NCBI GenBank assembly: GCA_051294375.1
Contig: CM119266.1
Location: 17,292,087-17,356,086, forward strand
Origin: Paraspadella gotoi
Taxonomy: Eukaryota; Chaetognatha
DNA: 64,000 bases
Direction of reading: 5' to 3'
Positions within the stretch are counted from its first letter, which is position 1. The number at the start of each line of letters is the position of its first letter. Below are positions 25,055-37,134 of this stretch, piece after piece. Position numbers and translations under genes: made by a program. The notes beneath the pieces were generated by a model. That model had not been told where the DNA came from. It made no database searches and was given only the letters and a program-made list of their open reading frames with translations.

Positions 25055-25935
25055 TTTTCTTCAGTTTTTTTTTCCGATTTTGAAATGAAAGTCAAATAAT
25101 TTTTTATTTCTCCTCTTTCAGTTCGAATCCCAAAAGAAAACAAAATTGGCTCGGTTTTCCAAAAGAGTCCGATAACATTTTTAAATCAGAATTAAAATGG
25201 TTTTCAGGTTTGAAAATTAAGCTAGACTTAAATATTGGGTTAAGAATTAGTCATAAATTTGGTTTAAGATGAGGGATAGTGATTAGGGTTTAAGATTATG
25301 AAAAGAATTTAAGGGTTAGGGTCTAAGAATTTAAAATTAGGAATTAGGGTTAAGGATTAAATTAAATATTTAATAAGATATTAAATTTTAAAGTTAAAAT
25401 TAGGCTAAGGAATTGGAAACAGAAATGAGCCGTTATTGAAAAATGGTTCCACATGATTTTTAACTTTGTTTTCTTTTTTACGTCAAAAATGATTTTTGTC
25501 TCAGGTATTCGTTACGCGTCAATCAATCCGTTACAAATTATTTATAAAAGAAATAATTTACTCCCATTGTTAAAGATATCTTGCCTCGTTTACTCATTTT
25601 TCGCCACTTTTAGGCCAATTCATTTTTACGGTCATATTTTCGCGGGCAGTTGTCTCCCGCCTCAATTGTCAGCGAAAGTACGAAATTGGCACAACCAATA
25701 CAAATTATCCATTCACTTAATAAATAGGTAAGGGTCTTAGTCTATAACGCACATATGCTTTAAGTATAAACATATAAACTAATAAGTAGTAAAAATCGGA
25801 AAAGTTTTTAAAAACGTATTGTTGTTACTCAATTACTCGACAAAATAAATATTTTACGACATTTTCTGATATTTATAACTTTTTTTTTCCCCTTTTAAAA
25901 TTCCCGTATCATAAAAGGATTTCTTTTTCGGAGAA

Positions 25936-26485
25936 CAGGGTAGTGATTCAAAACTTAGAAAATTCGTTTCACTTCTTCCTTTTTTTCTTTTATAATAAAA
26001 AAAAAATTAATTGAAGATTCTTAACCAGACATTGTTCTAACGATAATCATTGTTGCAAAAACCACTCCTGCCACAGAACCCAAAGGAATCACAGCTGCTC
26101 TTCATAAAGGCTTCTGAAAGATTGATTCATTGCTCAGAGTAGGTTAAAAGTCATATGGTACCCCCCTTTAAAACGCCCTACTTAGCACAGTTAAAGGGAA
26201 TTTGAAACTCTTTCTAGAATATTAGTTATTCCTATTCTTAATAACGTTCTTAATAATATAACATACTGCTAAGAAATGTTAACGTATTTTAGTAGTGGTT
26301 TTAAGCTGAAATCCGGCGCAGAGCAAATTCAACCAACGTTGCATTCTTCTCGGTACCATAGAGTATTGGGCAACCACGAAAAAAATAAAAACTATATTAG
26401 AAAGAGAAAATATCAGTAATTATTTTGATGTATTATAAAATAAAATTCGGTAGTTATTTGCCATGTGTTTTGAATCACTACCCTG
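25936..26485. mobile_element. short DNA transposon (MITE-like) with perfect terminal inverted repeats
   Basis: The left end CAGGGTAGTGATTCAAAAC is matched exactly by the reverse complement of the right end (26467-26485); one further flanking base pair (A/T) also pairs. Length 550 bp and no transposase ORF. No clear target-site duplication (left flank 'tcggaga', right flank 'ataataaa'), so the superfamily is open. Confidence 0.75.
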
Positions 26486-26714
26486 TATAATAAAAGGTTT
26501 TTTCAACAAAGGAAGAATTTAAGCTAAAACATGATAATTTTTTTTTATTTTGTTAAATGTAACAAGGTTAAAGAATTGATAACAATTTATAATTATCGTG
26601 TTATAAATTTATTCTAAAAGAAAAAATAGTTTAGACGAAACAAAGAAAATAAAAGTTTGACTTTTTTTATCTGGTGAACCAAAAACATCGCGATGTCATT
26701 TTTGCGCTGATGAA

Positions 26715-26823
<109 letters not shown>

Positions 26824-27929
26824 TCCTCTCTCTTCCTCTCTCTCGTTCTCATGTTTCAGTTCTAAAAGTATTTTTCTGTTTTATCAATTTTGTTTCAACA
26901 CGGAAAATTTCTGAAAAACGATACGGTTCCCAAGGCCAAGAGTGTCCCAAGTCTAGGGATGAAATAATTTTTCTATTTTTACGTCCAATGAGCTCATATT
27001 TTAACGTAAAATAGTCTAAACGTAAGTCTATTAACCACTGGGTTAAATTTAAAAATCGTAAAATTCTAAACCACTTAATAAAAAGGTTTAAAGTGATAAT
27101 AATTAATATGAATCAAAATGAAAATATAAATCTAAATGGAAATATAATGAAAATATAAATCTATATAAAACATATAAATCAAAAAAATTTTAATCTAAAT
27201 AAAGAATATAGATATGAACTTAAATTCTAAATTTGGTTTAAATTCATTTGAATCGATACGGTATACAAAGATATCGATCTAAATCAACAAGAATTCATCA
27301 AATAAACATGATTTAGTATCTAGACATAAAAGGATAAATCATATAATGTTCTTATTAGCCTCATTCATGAAGAAAAAAGTTTCCTATCCTAAGAAAAACA
27401 TAAACTGAATTAAATATAATTTTTGACTTTTCTTAAACTTCAGGTATTATCCTTCAAAGACTGTTTGCCATAGTAACTTCATATTTAAAGCGTGATCTTC
27501 TATGCTATAGCCTGCCACGGAAGAAGCATCTTCAGTTCAAGTTTTGAATTCTCAGCCTAAAAATTCGATCTGGAACATTTCGAACTATTAAGGCGTTTTC
27601 GATACTGTTCAATGAACAGTATCGAACAGTATCTAGAGCATTGAAAAGTAAAAAAAAATGAGATATTGGATTTCATTCATCGCGATTTTACTGTTATCAT
27701 GTCTGTAGACTTCAATGGTGATAATGAATTTTTTTCATGAAAACGTTTTGTTTGTCGCCCGAAGCGATTTTTGGAGCTTGCTTGATGCAAAAAAATTAAG
27801 AGAAAACTAAAAAAAATAGTGTGGGTCCGAGCTTTAGTTTATAGGAAAAATAACGATAAATAAATAGATAAATAAATAAATAAATAAATAAATATAAATA
27901 TTTGTGTTTTGGAAGAGTGTGTGTGTGGT

Positions 27930-27941
<12 letters not shown>

Positions 27942-28021
<80 letters not shown>
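27942..28021 (+). repeat. (GA)n microsatellite with (GT)n and (AAAT)n neighbours
   Basis: GA run preceded by a GT-rich stretch at 27913-27940 and an AAAT/AATA run at 27858-27898; another GA run follows at 28094-28125. Confidence 0.95.
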
Positions 28022-28023
<2 letters not shown>

Positions 28024-28090
28024 ACGATCGATTTGACCTGATGACAGCGATCGAAAGCATGAAGAGAGAGAGAAAGAATTAAAAAGCCAG

Positions 28091-28130
<40 letters not shown>

Positions 28131-28266
28131 CTTGACCGCATGCAGTGGAGGAAGCTGAAGTTGAAGGCTCTGATGAAAGTTGACACTTGACATCAAGATG
28201 GCGACGACTAAGAAAAAGGTTTCTCATATTTGGGCTAACTTCTCAGAAACTATCGGGCCTTCTAAA

Positions 28267-28490
28267 CCACTCATCAGCGGCCATTAGTGCCGGAGGCTCG
28301 TCATTCGCCTCCCAACCCAAAGGTCCGGGCTTTTAGTCCGGTTGGTCGCCTAGCAGTTAAGAGGGACGGGGCACTTAAGCCGCCTGTAACACGGTGTTAC
28401 AGCCTGATCCGAAGCTCAGGGACTGCTTAAAAAAGTGCTTATATTAAACGATTCTGTCACTAACACCTCACAATAATTGCTGTCTCTTCA
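28267..28490 (+). repeat. SINE family B, copy 1
   Basis: Shares long near-identical blocks with 63733-63914: 'tcatcagcggccatt', 'gtgccggaggc', 'cattcgcctcccaaccc', 'ctgatccgaagctcagggac' and 'ttctgtcactaaca'. Relative to that copy it has an extra block around 28350-28382. A/B-box-like spacing suggests a tRNA-derived SINE. Confidence 0.8.
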
Positions 28491-29157
28491 TTAGATTAAT
28501 TTCTATCTTTTTTATAATCCGTCTTATAGATTCAACATCTTGGCGCCACTAAACGAAGAAAAAGTAAACTAAAATCCTACTACAAAAGACTTTTATGTCT
28601 CGTACTCGTTTCGACGGGCAATCCTAAAAAAGCCAATTAAAAAACTATCATTCTTTATTTTTTTTATCTTTTTACCCTAAAATGTATTTATTTATTTAAT
28701 TTTTTTTTAAATTAATCTGAAACTGGCCAGTGAAATTTACAATAGGAAAGAAGAAAGTATCATCGAATCACCGAAAGCAGCCGAAGCAGCGGAGCAGCTG
28801 AGCAGCGGCGAAAGTAAGGAAAATGGAAGAAGGGATTTTACAAAATGAATAGTGAGCAAGAATAAGTTAAAAAGTGAGGTTAGGGTGAGAGAAAACAGAG
28901 ACGAAGACCCAAAATGCAAAGATAGAGGGAAGAGAAGAGAAGATAATGTGAATAAAGGAATGAAGTAATTGTGGAAATGAATGAATGAATGAATGAATGA
29001 ATGAATAATCGTATCAATAACTAATTAACTATATATTTGAGCGATGATTGTTTTACTGAACGATATATATATATATATGAACCTGAATGAGTTGTTTTTT
29101 TAAAAAATCAATACATTCAATAACCATACCAATTAATAAACCTCCTTACTGCGCGCT

Positions 29158-29197
<40 letters not shown>

Positions 29198-29201
<4 letters not shown>

Positions 29202-32200
29202 GTCTCTCAGTCTCTGTCTCGTGCGACGGCGTGACGTCGACAGTCAACACCGACGACGATTTCCGCGTCGAGAGCAACGAAGTCGCCGATGCCTTTTTGT
29301 CTTCGGAGTCGAGAGACATCTTCAAGTCGGAATTCGAACTTTTGGTCTTTGGAAGAAAAAAGACTCATTGGCAGTTGGGATGTTTGACTTGTCCGCAGGA
29401 GGAGGGGCAGATGTCGGGTAAGGGGATTAGTGATGCGGCGTGAAATGATTCATGCTTTAATATCCTTTTTAGCTAAAATGAATTTTGAATAGCAATTAGA
29501 GAACAATTTTAATTGTCATTTAGAATAACTCTCGTCGTTATTATTAGTTTTCAGGTTTTGCCTCTTGTTATTCCTTTTTCCCCTTTTGTTTTGTTTTCCA
29601 TTCAGGTCATTTTCTCATGATCCTTCATTGCGAGTTCGTTGAACCCGGGTTATCAGGAATTCTTTGGGTCAAATGTCTTTTTACTCTAACCAACAACAAA
29701 GGTGAGGTTTTCAAATTTCTTATCTTTTCCATCTTTTCATTTTTTTCGTTTCATTCTTTTAAGATGCAATTTTCTTTTTCCCCCCTTATCAGTTTATAAT
29801 TTTATCTCCTTTTTCCCTTTCTCTTTACTTCATTTTCTTTCCTCTCTCACTGCTCTCATTTTCCTATCTTCTCTCCTTGCCCCCACGCTTTCTCTCTCCT
29901 TTCTCATTCTATCCTATTCCCCCCATTTATCTAACTGTTTCCATTTTTCATTTTCGCGAAGAAACTTTTTTCGTGAAGATTCATCAACGGACTTTTACTG
30001 ATTTTGAATGATAATTTGTTTTTTTCATTCATTGATTATTCATTGAATATTATTCATCATTTGTTTTCTCCTACATCTATCATCTTTCCCCTTTTTTTCT
30101 CCTTTGCACATTTCTCTTTCCCCTTCTACCCTCCTCAATGAGGAGTCCTCATCCTCCTTTCTCTTTCCCCTTCTACCCTCCTCAATGAGGATTGAGGAGT
30201 CCTCATCCTCCTTTCTTTCCATCTCCTCCATTCCCCGCTCTCCATTCCACTCCCTTTTTCCCTCTAGGCTTCGAGTACGAGACCTACTTTGCCGAAATGA
30301 GCAAACGACCGGACGCCGACACATGTAGCATCATTATGGACGATTTCATTAGCCCAGAGACGATCAAGAAACTTCAGGTGACCGCGATGATAGTCAAATA
30401 AATTTTAATATTAATTAGAATAGAATTAAACGAATTAGTGTGTGAATAACAGTTATTTTATTTATTTCGTTCCGAATATTGCATGACTGAATTTATATAT
30501 AAAATATTAAATTTCAGTGAAAGATTTTGATAATCCTAACCCTAAACCTTAACTCTAATCCTTAACCAAATCTGAGACAGACTCTAACCTAATCACTAAA
30601 CTATATTTTATAACCACTCTTAACCCAATCTTTAAATCTTTAAATATTTTATTGATTTTAAATTGAAAGGGGGCACTTTCGGAAAGTATGGCTCAGATTT
30701 TTTAAAACTTTTTCTTCAGGATCTAAAATCCGGCGAGAGACTCATGATTCGCTGCGACTTCGAAACGAGGAGAGGTGCGTCGGTCTTCATCGAAGGGGCC
30801 GTGGCACGGATGTTGGACAAGCAAATCTTTCAAGGTTTTATGCTTGCTCGATGCTTTCTTTGGGGATCGGCTGTGCTCATCTGAGTTGCGAAAGCTGCTT
30901 GGGTCGTGAATGATCGTAAACGGGTCTAGTTTTTTCGAGGCTTTTTTTAGGTAACGTTTGATGACAAAGAGCATTATTTCAAAGCTGTCTTCAGTAACGC
31001 TGCTTGATGACTGGTACTCTCTCACTTTAGCCAAGCTGCTAAGCGAAGCTCCCTTCTCGTAACCTATGCCTTAAGCGAGACAAACTGCTTGACAACAATT
31101 CATATCTTTCCCTCCCCTGAAACAATCTGATTGGTGCCGATTTCCTCCAGATTTAACTCTCGTGTCCACAATCGACCGCGAAGAACATAAGTGTCATCGG
31201 GCGCTGCTCGCCGCCCACTCCCCTGTATTTCAGGTAATTTCAGGGACATTTTTAAGAATTTTTCGCGGTATATTAGGGCATTTTAATCGCATTTTTAAGT
31301 GCATTTAGAGTATCTTTGAGAATTATAAAATCCAAAAGCAATTTTTTAAGAATTTTTTGGCGGTATATTAAGGTATTTTAATCGCATTTTTAAGTGCATT
31401 TAGAGTATCTTTGAGAATTATAAAATCCAAAAGCAATTTTTTAAGAATTTTTTGCGGTATATTAGGGCATTTTAATCGCATTTTTAAGTGCATTTAGAGT
31501 ATCTTTGAGAATTATAAAATCCAAAAGCAAATTTTTTGAAGCAACGAAACAAGTCAAAGCAAAGAAATAATCTAGTTATAATTTTTTATAATACTTATTT
31601 GTTATATAATATAATACGTAATCCTCTGTGAATGAAAAATTTGATTTTACCATTTTCACGTGAGACTCTCGCGTTTTTCCCTGCAGGCCGCCTTAGAGAA
31701 TGATAAGAAAGCGGAACGTTTAGAGCTGGAACTTAAAGGCAGGAGAAAGAACTTTTAAGAATATAAAATTCAATTGGTGTATAAATAATAATAAATTCGC
31801 AATTAGATATACCTATCATAGTGAAACAAGTCGTAACATCTTCACATTTTTTTTAAATATACTCCAAAGCCATCTGGGTATTCTTTAAACTTCTACTTAT
31901 TCGCATATTAATTTTAAAATGTCAAATGATAAATTTTAAAAAACTGTAATTTCAAAAACGAAAAGTTGACCTCATGATTTCATTGTCGACCTCCCTCGCT
32001 CTTTAAAAGGATCGAGCATTCGAGCCATCGTCGTCTACCTATACAAAGGCTGCATGTGCAATAATCCGTCGGTCGCGCTTGACCTCTTCCAAACAGCGGC
32101 CAAGCATCAGATCTTGGGTCTGGTCCAACTCTGTCTCGATGTCATGATAGATGACATTTCCACCGAGAATTTCGGTCAAGTTCTCATTATGGGTGAAGAA

Positions 32201-33089
32201 AAAAGGATTCGTTGGAAAATGATTATAGTCGCGCCGCGCGTTTAACTTAAAGTCGCTTTTTGGTCGGATCTGTCTCTCTCGCATAGATTTTAAATGACTA
32301 TATAATAGTATATATAACATGAGAGAGCAATATATATTTGTTTAAATAATATAGATTAAATACTAAATCCTTCATAAAATATAAAAATAGAAAATAGTGA
32401 AACAAGTAATTTGCAAATTTTCATGAAAATTCTATTATTATATTCGATTTATTTATGTTAATTAGGTATTTGCTATTAAAAGAATATATTTTATTGTAAA
32501 GTTATTACGTGGTTACATAAAGAACTTTATATTTAATGTCATTGTTTATGTTCATTTTCAGTTCCGATCCATGTCACAGTGAGAACCATCGAATTGGAAT
32601 CAAATAGACTCAATAACGCCTGTTGCAATTTCTTCACCAAGTAAAAATGTCTTTTTTGGTTGTTTTGTTGTTTTTTTTTTTGTTGGTGTATTTTTAACTT
32701 TCTTTTCTATTAATTTCTTTAAATTTTTAGATTTTTTTCTATATCAACTTTTAACGAAAAATTGTATATAAAAGGGTTTTATTTCGTAAGGATTAGGAAC
32801 TATTTGGCAATTTACAAAATTTACTAAATGAATAATTCCATTCAATTTTTTAACAAAATCTAAAAGATTAAAAGCATTAAAAAAAATAAATAAACAGAAA
32901 AAGAGATTTAAATATTTGGTCAATAAAATAATTAATTCTGGCCAAATTTTGGGCGACAGAAATTGCGAAGAAATCTACGCGTCCAGCAGCTGGAAAAAGT
33001 TGGAAGAAGAAAAACCCGAACTAACTTACCAATTTCTGAAACAATGTTTCGCTTGGAAGAAAAAGAAAGAGATGACAATTGAGGAATGA
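29198..33089 (+). CDS. MATH/BTB (SPOP-like) protein, nine exons
   Basis: Exons: 29198-29417, 29606-29701, 30268-30377, 30720-30774, 31151-31233, 31687-31738, 32010-32192, 32562-32640, 32960-33089. They join in phase to 1,008 nt, 335 residues. Residues about 1-160 resemble a MATH/TRAF-like domain (WQLGCLTCPQEEG, LWVKCLFTLTNNKGFEYE, FISPETIKKLQDLKSGERLM). Residues about 161-275 are a BTB/POZ domain: DLTLVSTIDREEHKCHRALL then AAHSPVFQAALEN, later IVVYLYKGCM and LDLFQTAAKHQILGLVQLC. The C-terminal part (NCEEIYASSSWKKLEEEKPE) matches the BACK-like helices of SPOP proteins. By family it is a cullin-3 substrate adaptor: MATH binds the substrate, BTB binds CUL3. Exon 6 ends at AAAG|GCAGGA, an apparent GC donor. 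The start is the first ATG after a GA run and could be preceded by a non-coding exon. Confidence 0.88.
31256..31533 (+). repeat. three tandem copies of a 94-95 bp unit in a BTB-gene intron
   Basis: 'gcggta' recurs at 31265, 31360 and 31454, each followed by the same 'ttttaatcgcatttttaag' and 'aattataaaatccaaaagc' blocks. Copies are nearly identical, so recent. Confidence 0.95.
32324..32430 (+). repeat. dispersed repeat D (inverted relative to 61610-61745)
   Basis: 'ataatatagattaaatacta', 'aatccttcataaaa' and 'gaaacaagtaatttgcaaat' recur as the reverse complement near 61610-61745, and partly at 53380-53440. Confidence 0.8.
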
Positions 33090-33383
33090 TAAACCGAGTT
33101 CCGCGGCGGAGTTACTTACTCATTACTTACCATGATGTTCTTTTGCTTAGTTTTGATCCCTGAAAATATACATCTATAAAGTAATAAGTCTTTTTCTTTT
33201 CGTTTTTTTCGATTGGAATTTTATAGCAGAGTCAGGCTGACAATAATAACTCAAAAGTAAATTACAGAATAATAGTAATTGTAATCGAAATTTAAATATG
33301 AAATGTCAATTCATTTATATAATAGCAATGTGGACTATACAAAAAATGTAACAATACTGTAGCTGTCCAATGTCCATTCATCC

Positions 33384-33425
<42 letters not shown>

Positions 33426-34062
33426 TCTCTCTCTCCCGTCTCCACAACAGCAACCGTCACATCTTCTCGAGCTCCATTTCCAGCACTCTTCCCCATTCGT
33501 TCGTCGACAGCGGCGTCGGGTGAGTAAACTCAAAAGGAAGGTTCTGATTGACTGGAGCTCGTTCGTGATTGAGTCTTTCATTGGACGAATCTTGACCTAT
33601 GAGTTTCCAGCTTCCTTCTTTCCATTTTTGGACGCAAACGAGACGTTGAAATTTCGTAGAGACGAGAGAAGCTGCGAGGAAAAAAAAGAAAATCAAGTAT
33701 TAGATATTCTACAAATATAGGAAGCCGCTATAGAAAAAGAAGCCAGTAACTTTTTTCTTAGTATTTTTGTATCGATAGATGTGGAATGACGGGAATATTG
33801 TAAATCTCAAGTTTCGCTTTAATCGGACCTCACATTGTGGAAAAATCTTAGGAAACCCAACAAAATTCCACCCCTTTTTTTCAACATTCTCCCTTTTAAG
33901 ATTTTCGCTGATTCTGACTTCCTCTTACAAAACTTATAATTCCGCTAGTTAATTTTTTTTTCTTAAACGAGCGAAGGGAATCCACAACTTTCTGTTATTT
34001 TATGATTCTGGGTAAAAAATATAATAAATTACATTAACATTGGATATTATGAAAGTATAATG
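33090..34062. other. intergenic with a possible minus-strand exon
   Basis: Between the BTB stop and the hAT element. It contains a CT microsatellite (33391-33436) and the possible exon 33457-33690; the rest is AT-rich with nothing recognised. Confidence 0.5.
33457..33690 (-). CDS. possible terminal exon of a minus-strand gene
   Basis: On the minus strand a stretch after a CGCAG acceptor-like site (about 33673) reads FQRLVCVQKWKEGSWKLIG, then NERLNHERAPVNQNLPFEF and TPLSTNEWGRVLEMELEKM before a stop, with normal amino-acid composition. No family recognised. It could be the 3' exon of the F-box gene at 38.3 kb, which would put the hAT element in its intron. A plus-strand exon reading with acceptor AACAG and donor GTGAGT around 33449-33521 competes with this. 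Confidence 0.3.
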   Translation of the reverse strand, partial: FFFFLAASLVSTKFQRLVCVQKWKEGSWKLIGQDSSNERLNHERAPVNQNLPFEFTHPTPLSTNEWGRVLEMELEKM

Positions 34063-37000
34063 CAGAGATGTGGAAGCGATCGATTTTTCCGCCGCTGCCA
34101 ATCCGGCGCTTCCAAGACCCCTCCCGCCTCCCGTTTTCGGGTGCAATCCTTACTTTTTTAGCCCGGATCGCTTTCGGTTTCGAGTGCACATCGCTTCCTT
34201 CTTTTAGAAATTTTATATTTGTTTATTATTTATAAAAATACTCTCTTTAGACATGTAATTCATTGGTAGAATAATTTTAAACAATCTTTTTTGTTAATAA
34301 ATAACAAGTGAAATTTTTACTATTGAAAAATTGTAAGATTTGTAAGATTGTAAAAATTGTTCGAGTGGAAATGAGTTTAAATGAAAAAAAACAACAAACC
34401 TTTTTCCCTATTTGCGCTTTTTCTTTTTTTATTAAAATATAAATACAAAGCTGCATTAATTATTCAATTGATCAAAATTAATTCAATCAATCAATCAACT
34501 AAACAACTAATCAATCAAAATCACTTAAAAATTAATGAATCAATTTTTTTATCAATCAAATTAAATAATCAATTAATTTATCAATCAACTAATTAATAAA
34601 TTTATTTATCAATAAATTATAAAAGAACTAATTAATTAATTAATCAATCAATTAATCAATCAATTAAACAATGTCAGTGACCTGACAAAAAGACCTAAAA
34701 ATTAACAGGCCTGATATGAATTTATTTTATTTATCAATCAATCATTCAAAAATCATGATGGTGCTATCCTCGTTGTTATCATAATCATCATCAGGGTCGT
34801 CATTTCTTTTGTCATAATGAAAAGACAAAAAAACAAACAAGTTTGAGCTAACAATGCCAGAACTGATCAATTAATTAATTATTCAATCAATTAATCAAAT
34901 ATTCAATCAATCAATCAAAAAATTAAGCAATCAATCAATTTGTCATCGTCAGGTATTATCATTGTCGTGGTTGCCATCATTAATTATTTAATTAATTAAA
35001 CTCCTTTATCTTTGTTGTACATTGCAAAACTGTATCTTTATCATTTATTTATCCTTGTTGTTTTGTTTCTCTCTCACTCTCTCTCTCTCTTTAACAAGTT
35101 TTACTTCTTTTCACAACTCACTCAATCTGGCTGTTAAAGAGTTTATAAAGATTTTTATCTGAATTGAGCCCTGACCTTTTATTTTTTAATGGTTCAAATA
35201 TCTGAGTTTAAAGTTTATTGAATGACTCAATAGTTCTGTTTAATGTCTCTAATTGGTTGAATTTTATACCTTGAATTTGAATATCTGGTCTCTCATTGGT
35301 TAATAATAACTAGTAGATGTTTTGATCTTATTCTTAAAATGTGAATTCTTCTCTCATTGGTTGTAATAATTGTGTCCTTGTATATAAAAGGAGAGTAAAT
35401 TCTTAATTTTTGGGAGATCCTCTGAGACCATCAGGTATTAAATGATATTTGTGAAAATTATTTGAATATATGGTAATTAATTTTAAGCTTTATTGTAGCT
35501 TTGAGGCTGTTGCTGCGTCTCGGCTCTGCTGCTACTGATGCTGCGTCTCGGTTCTGTTGCTGCATCTCGGTTCTACTGCTACTGTTTGCTGCGTATCGGC
35601 TCTACTGCTGCTGCTGTATTTTGGTTCTCTGTCATTCTGATGCACTTTTTTTCAATGATTATTGGATATTGAATACTTAATAAAGTCATTATTCTATTTT
35701 TATCTTTTGATATATGGATTGGGTTAATATTAATCGAGATTAAGCACTGCTCAAACAATGTTCTCATCTGAAACTGAGAAACCCCCCAAGGAATCTTTCT
35801 CACTGGCCTTACCTTCAACCTGTCCTCACATCTGACCACTATTCTGTCTCACCACTTTGTTGGGAAAACTTTTACCTTCTCTCTTTCTTTCTCTCTCTCA
35901 CACTCTTCTTTTACACAAATATTATTTGAATGTCATATGCTGATGAAGGCTTGAAGTAAAAAGCCGAAACATGTCCAATTATTAATTAAAAATCGTTGTT
36001 ACAAATTCAAAATTCTTTGCTTTCTCTAATTAATTAATTGAAATATTTTTATAATGTTTGCGGTGACTCAAAACAAAATTTATAGAAAATTTTAGGCGTG
36101 TTTTTTGTGATAAAGAAAACCTGGTATTATCAAAACAGTAAAAGTAAAAATGATAAAAAATAATAACAACAACAACTAATATTTACATTGGCTGAGAAAA
36201 AGGTCAGCCATAACAAGATTGGGTAAAAACAGGTCATTCTTATTGACCACTACTGTACTACAGCTCACAAAGTACAAAGACTTTGTCGTCGTTTTCATCA
36301 TTGTATTCATCGTCGTTGTCGTCTTTGTTCAAATCATTTGAGCTCCCAAATGTTCGATGTTATTATTTTAATTAATTATATGTAATTAATTAAATAATTT
36401 ATTTTTTTCAATTAATTAATCAATTAATTACCGCTAATGATCGTGGGCAGATCCGGCATTGTTTGCTCAAACTTGTTATTAATAATTTTGATTTATTTAT
36501 TTTATATAATTTTTTTTATTTGCTTTTTTGTTCAGTGCAAGAGGGGAAAAAAAAGAAGATAGAGAGAGAGTGTGTGTTAGAGATTTAAGTATGTATAAGC
36601 ATAATATTATGCAATATTGCCAATAAAACAGATAAATCCTTTTGGTTTAAACTTGTTTGTAACATGAAAAACGTTTATGATATTTAAAAAAAAGGAGACT
36701 TAAATTTAGATTTATTTGAATATATTAAAAAGAATAATTAAAAAAATAAATATGTAATTTTTTTTCATAGATTCTCGACCAAAGAGGAAAAGAGAATAAA
36801 AGAGAACAAAAAATAAAAGAAGAGAAAAGAAAAAGTGAATAAAAAATTAGGAGCAAACAATTTTAAATGTTGAAAATAAATATTGAAAACAAATTTTTAA
36901 AAGAAAAATCAAGAAAGAGCAGGGGTTGCAAAGATTTTAATACATTAAATACCTTTCATTTCTAACCAATAAAAACAAATGACCAGGAAGCGAACACGCA

Positions 37001-37126
37001 GGGTTATTATAGCTTCCGGTTCAATCCTCTATTCTCAATTTTTTTATTGCTCCCGGTTTCGGGTTCTTCAAAAATCGGCCGCTTCCAGTGTTCGGTTTCG
37101 CTTTCCGGATCGCGTTCACATCTCTG
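34063..37126. mobile_element. hAT-superfamily DNA transposon, non-autonomous
   Basis: Ends are imperfect inverted repeats: CAGAGATGTGGAAGCGATC on the left against CAGAGATGTGAACGCGATC from the right. They are flanked by an exact 8-bp duplication GTATAATG (34055-34062 and 37127-37134), the hallmark of hAT insertion. Sub-terminal regions share 'cgcttcc' and 'ttttcgggt'-type motifs in inverted orientation. The 3.06 kb interior is AT-rich, full of AATC repeats, with a CTGCTGCGTCTCGGTTCT minisatellite at about 35500-35625 and a hammerhead-like motif. No transposase ORF is visible, so it would depend on a partner in trans, or carries later insertions. Confidence 0.88.
35941..35976 (+). ncRNA. hammerhead-ribozyme-like motif
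   Basis: CTGATGA (35941-35947), then a helix GGCTT (35949-35953) / AAGCC (35962-35966), then GAAA (35967-35970) and a palindromic ACATGT followed by C. This is the core order of small hammerheads found in Penelope-like elements. One extra A sits between CTGATGA and the helix, and the outer helix I is weak (about two pairs), so activity is doubtful. Confidence 0.4.
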
Positions 37127-37134
37127 GTATAATG

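Noticed and set aside
34063-37126. Autonomous transposon
   Set aside because: No ORF in the interior resembles a hAT transposase; the longest are short and AT-driven.
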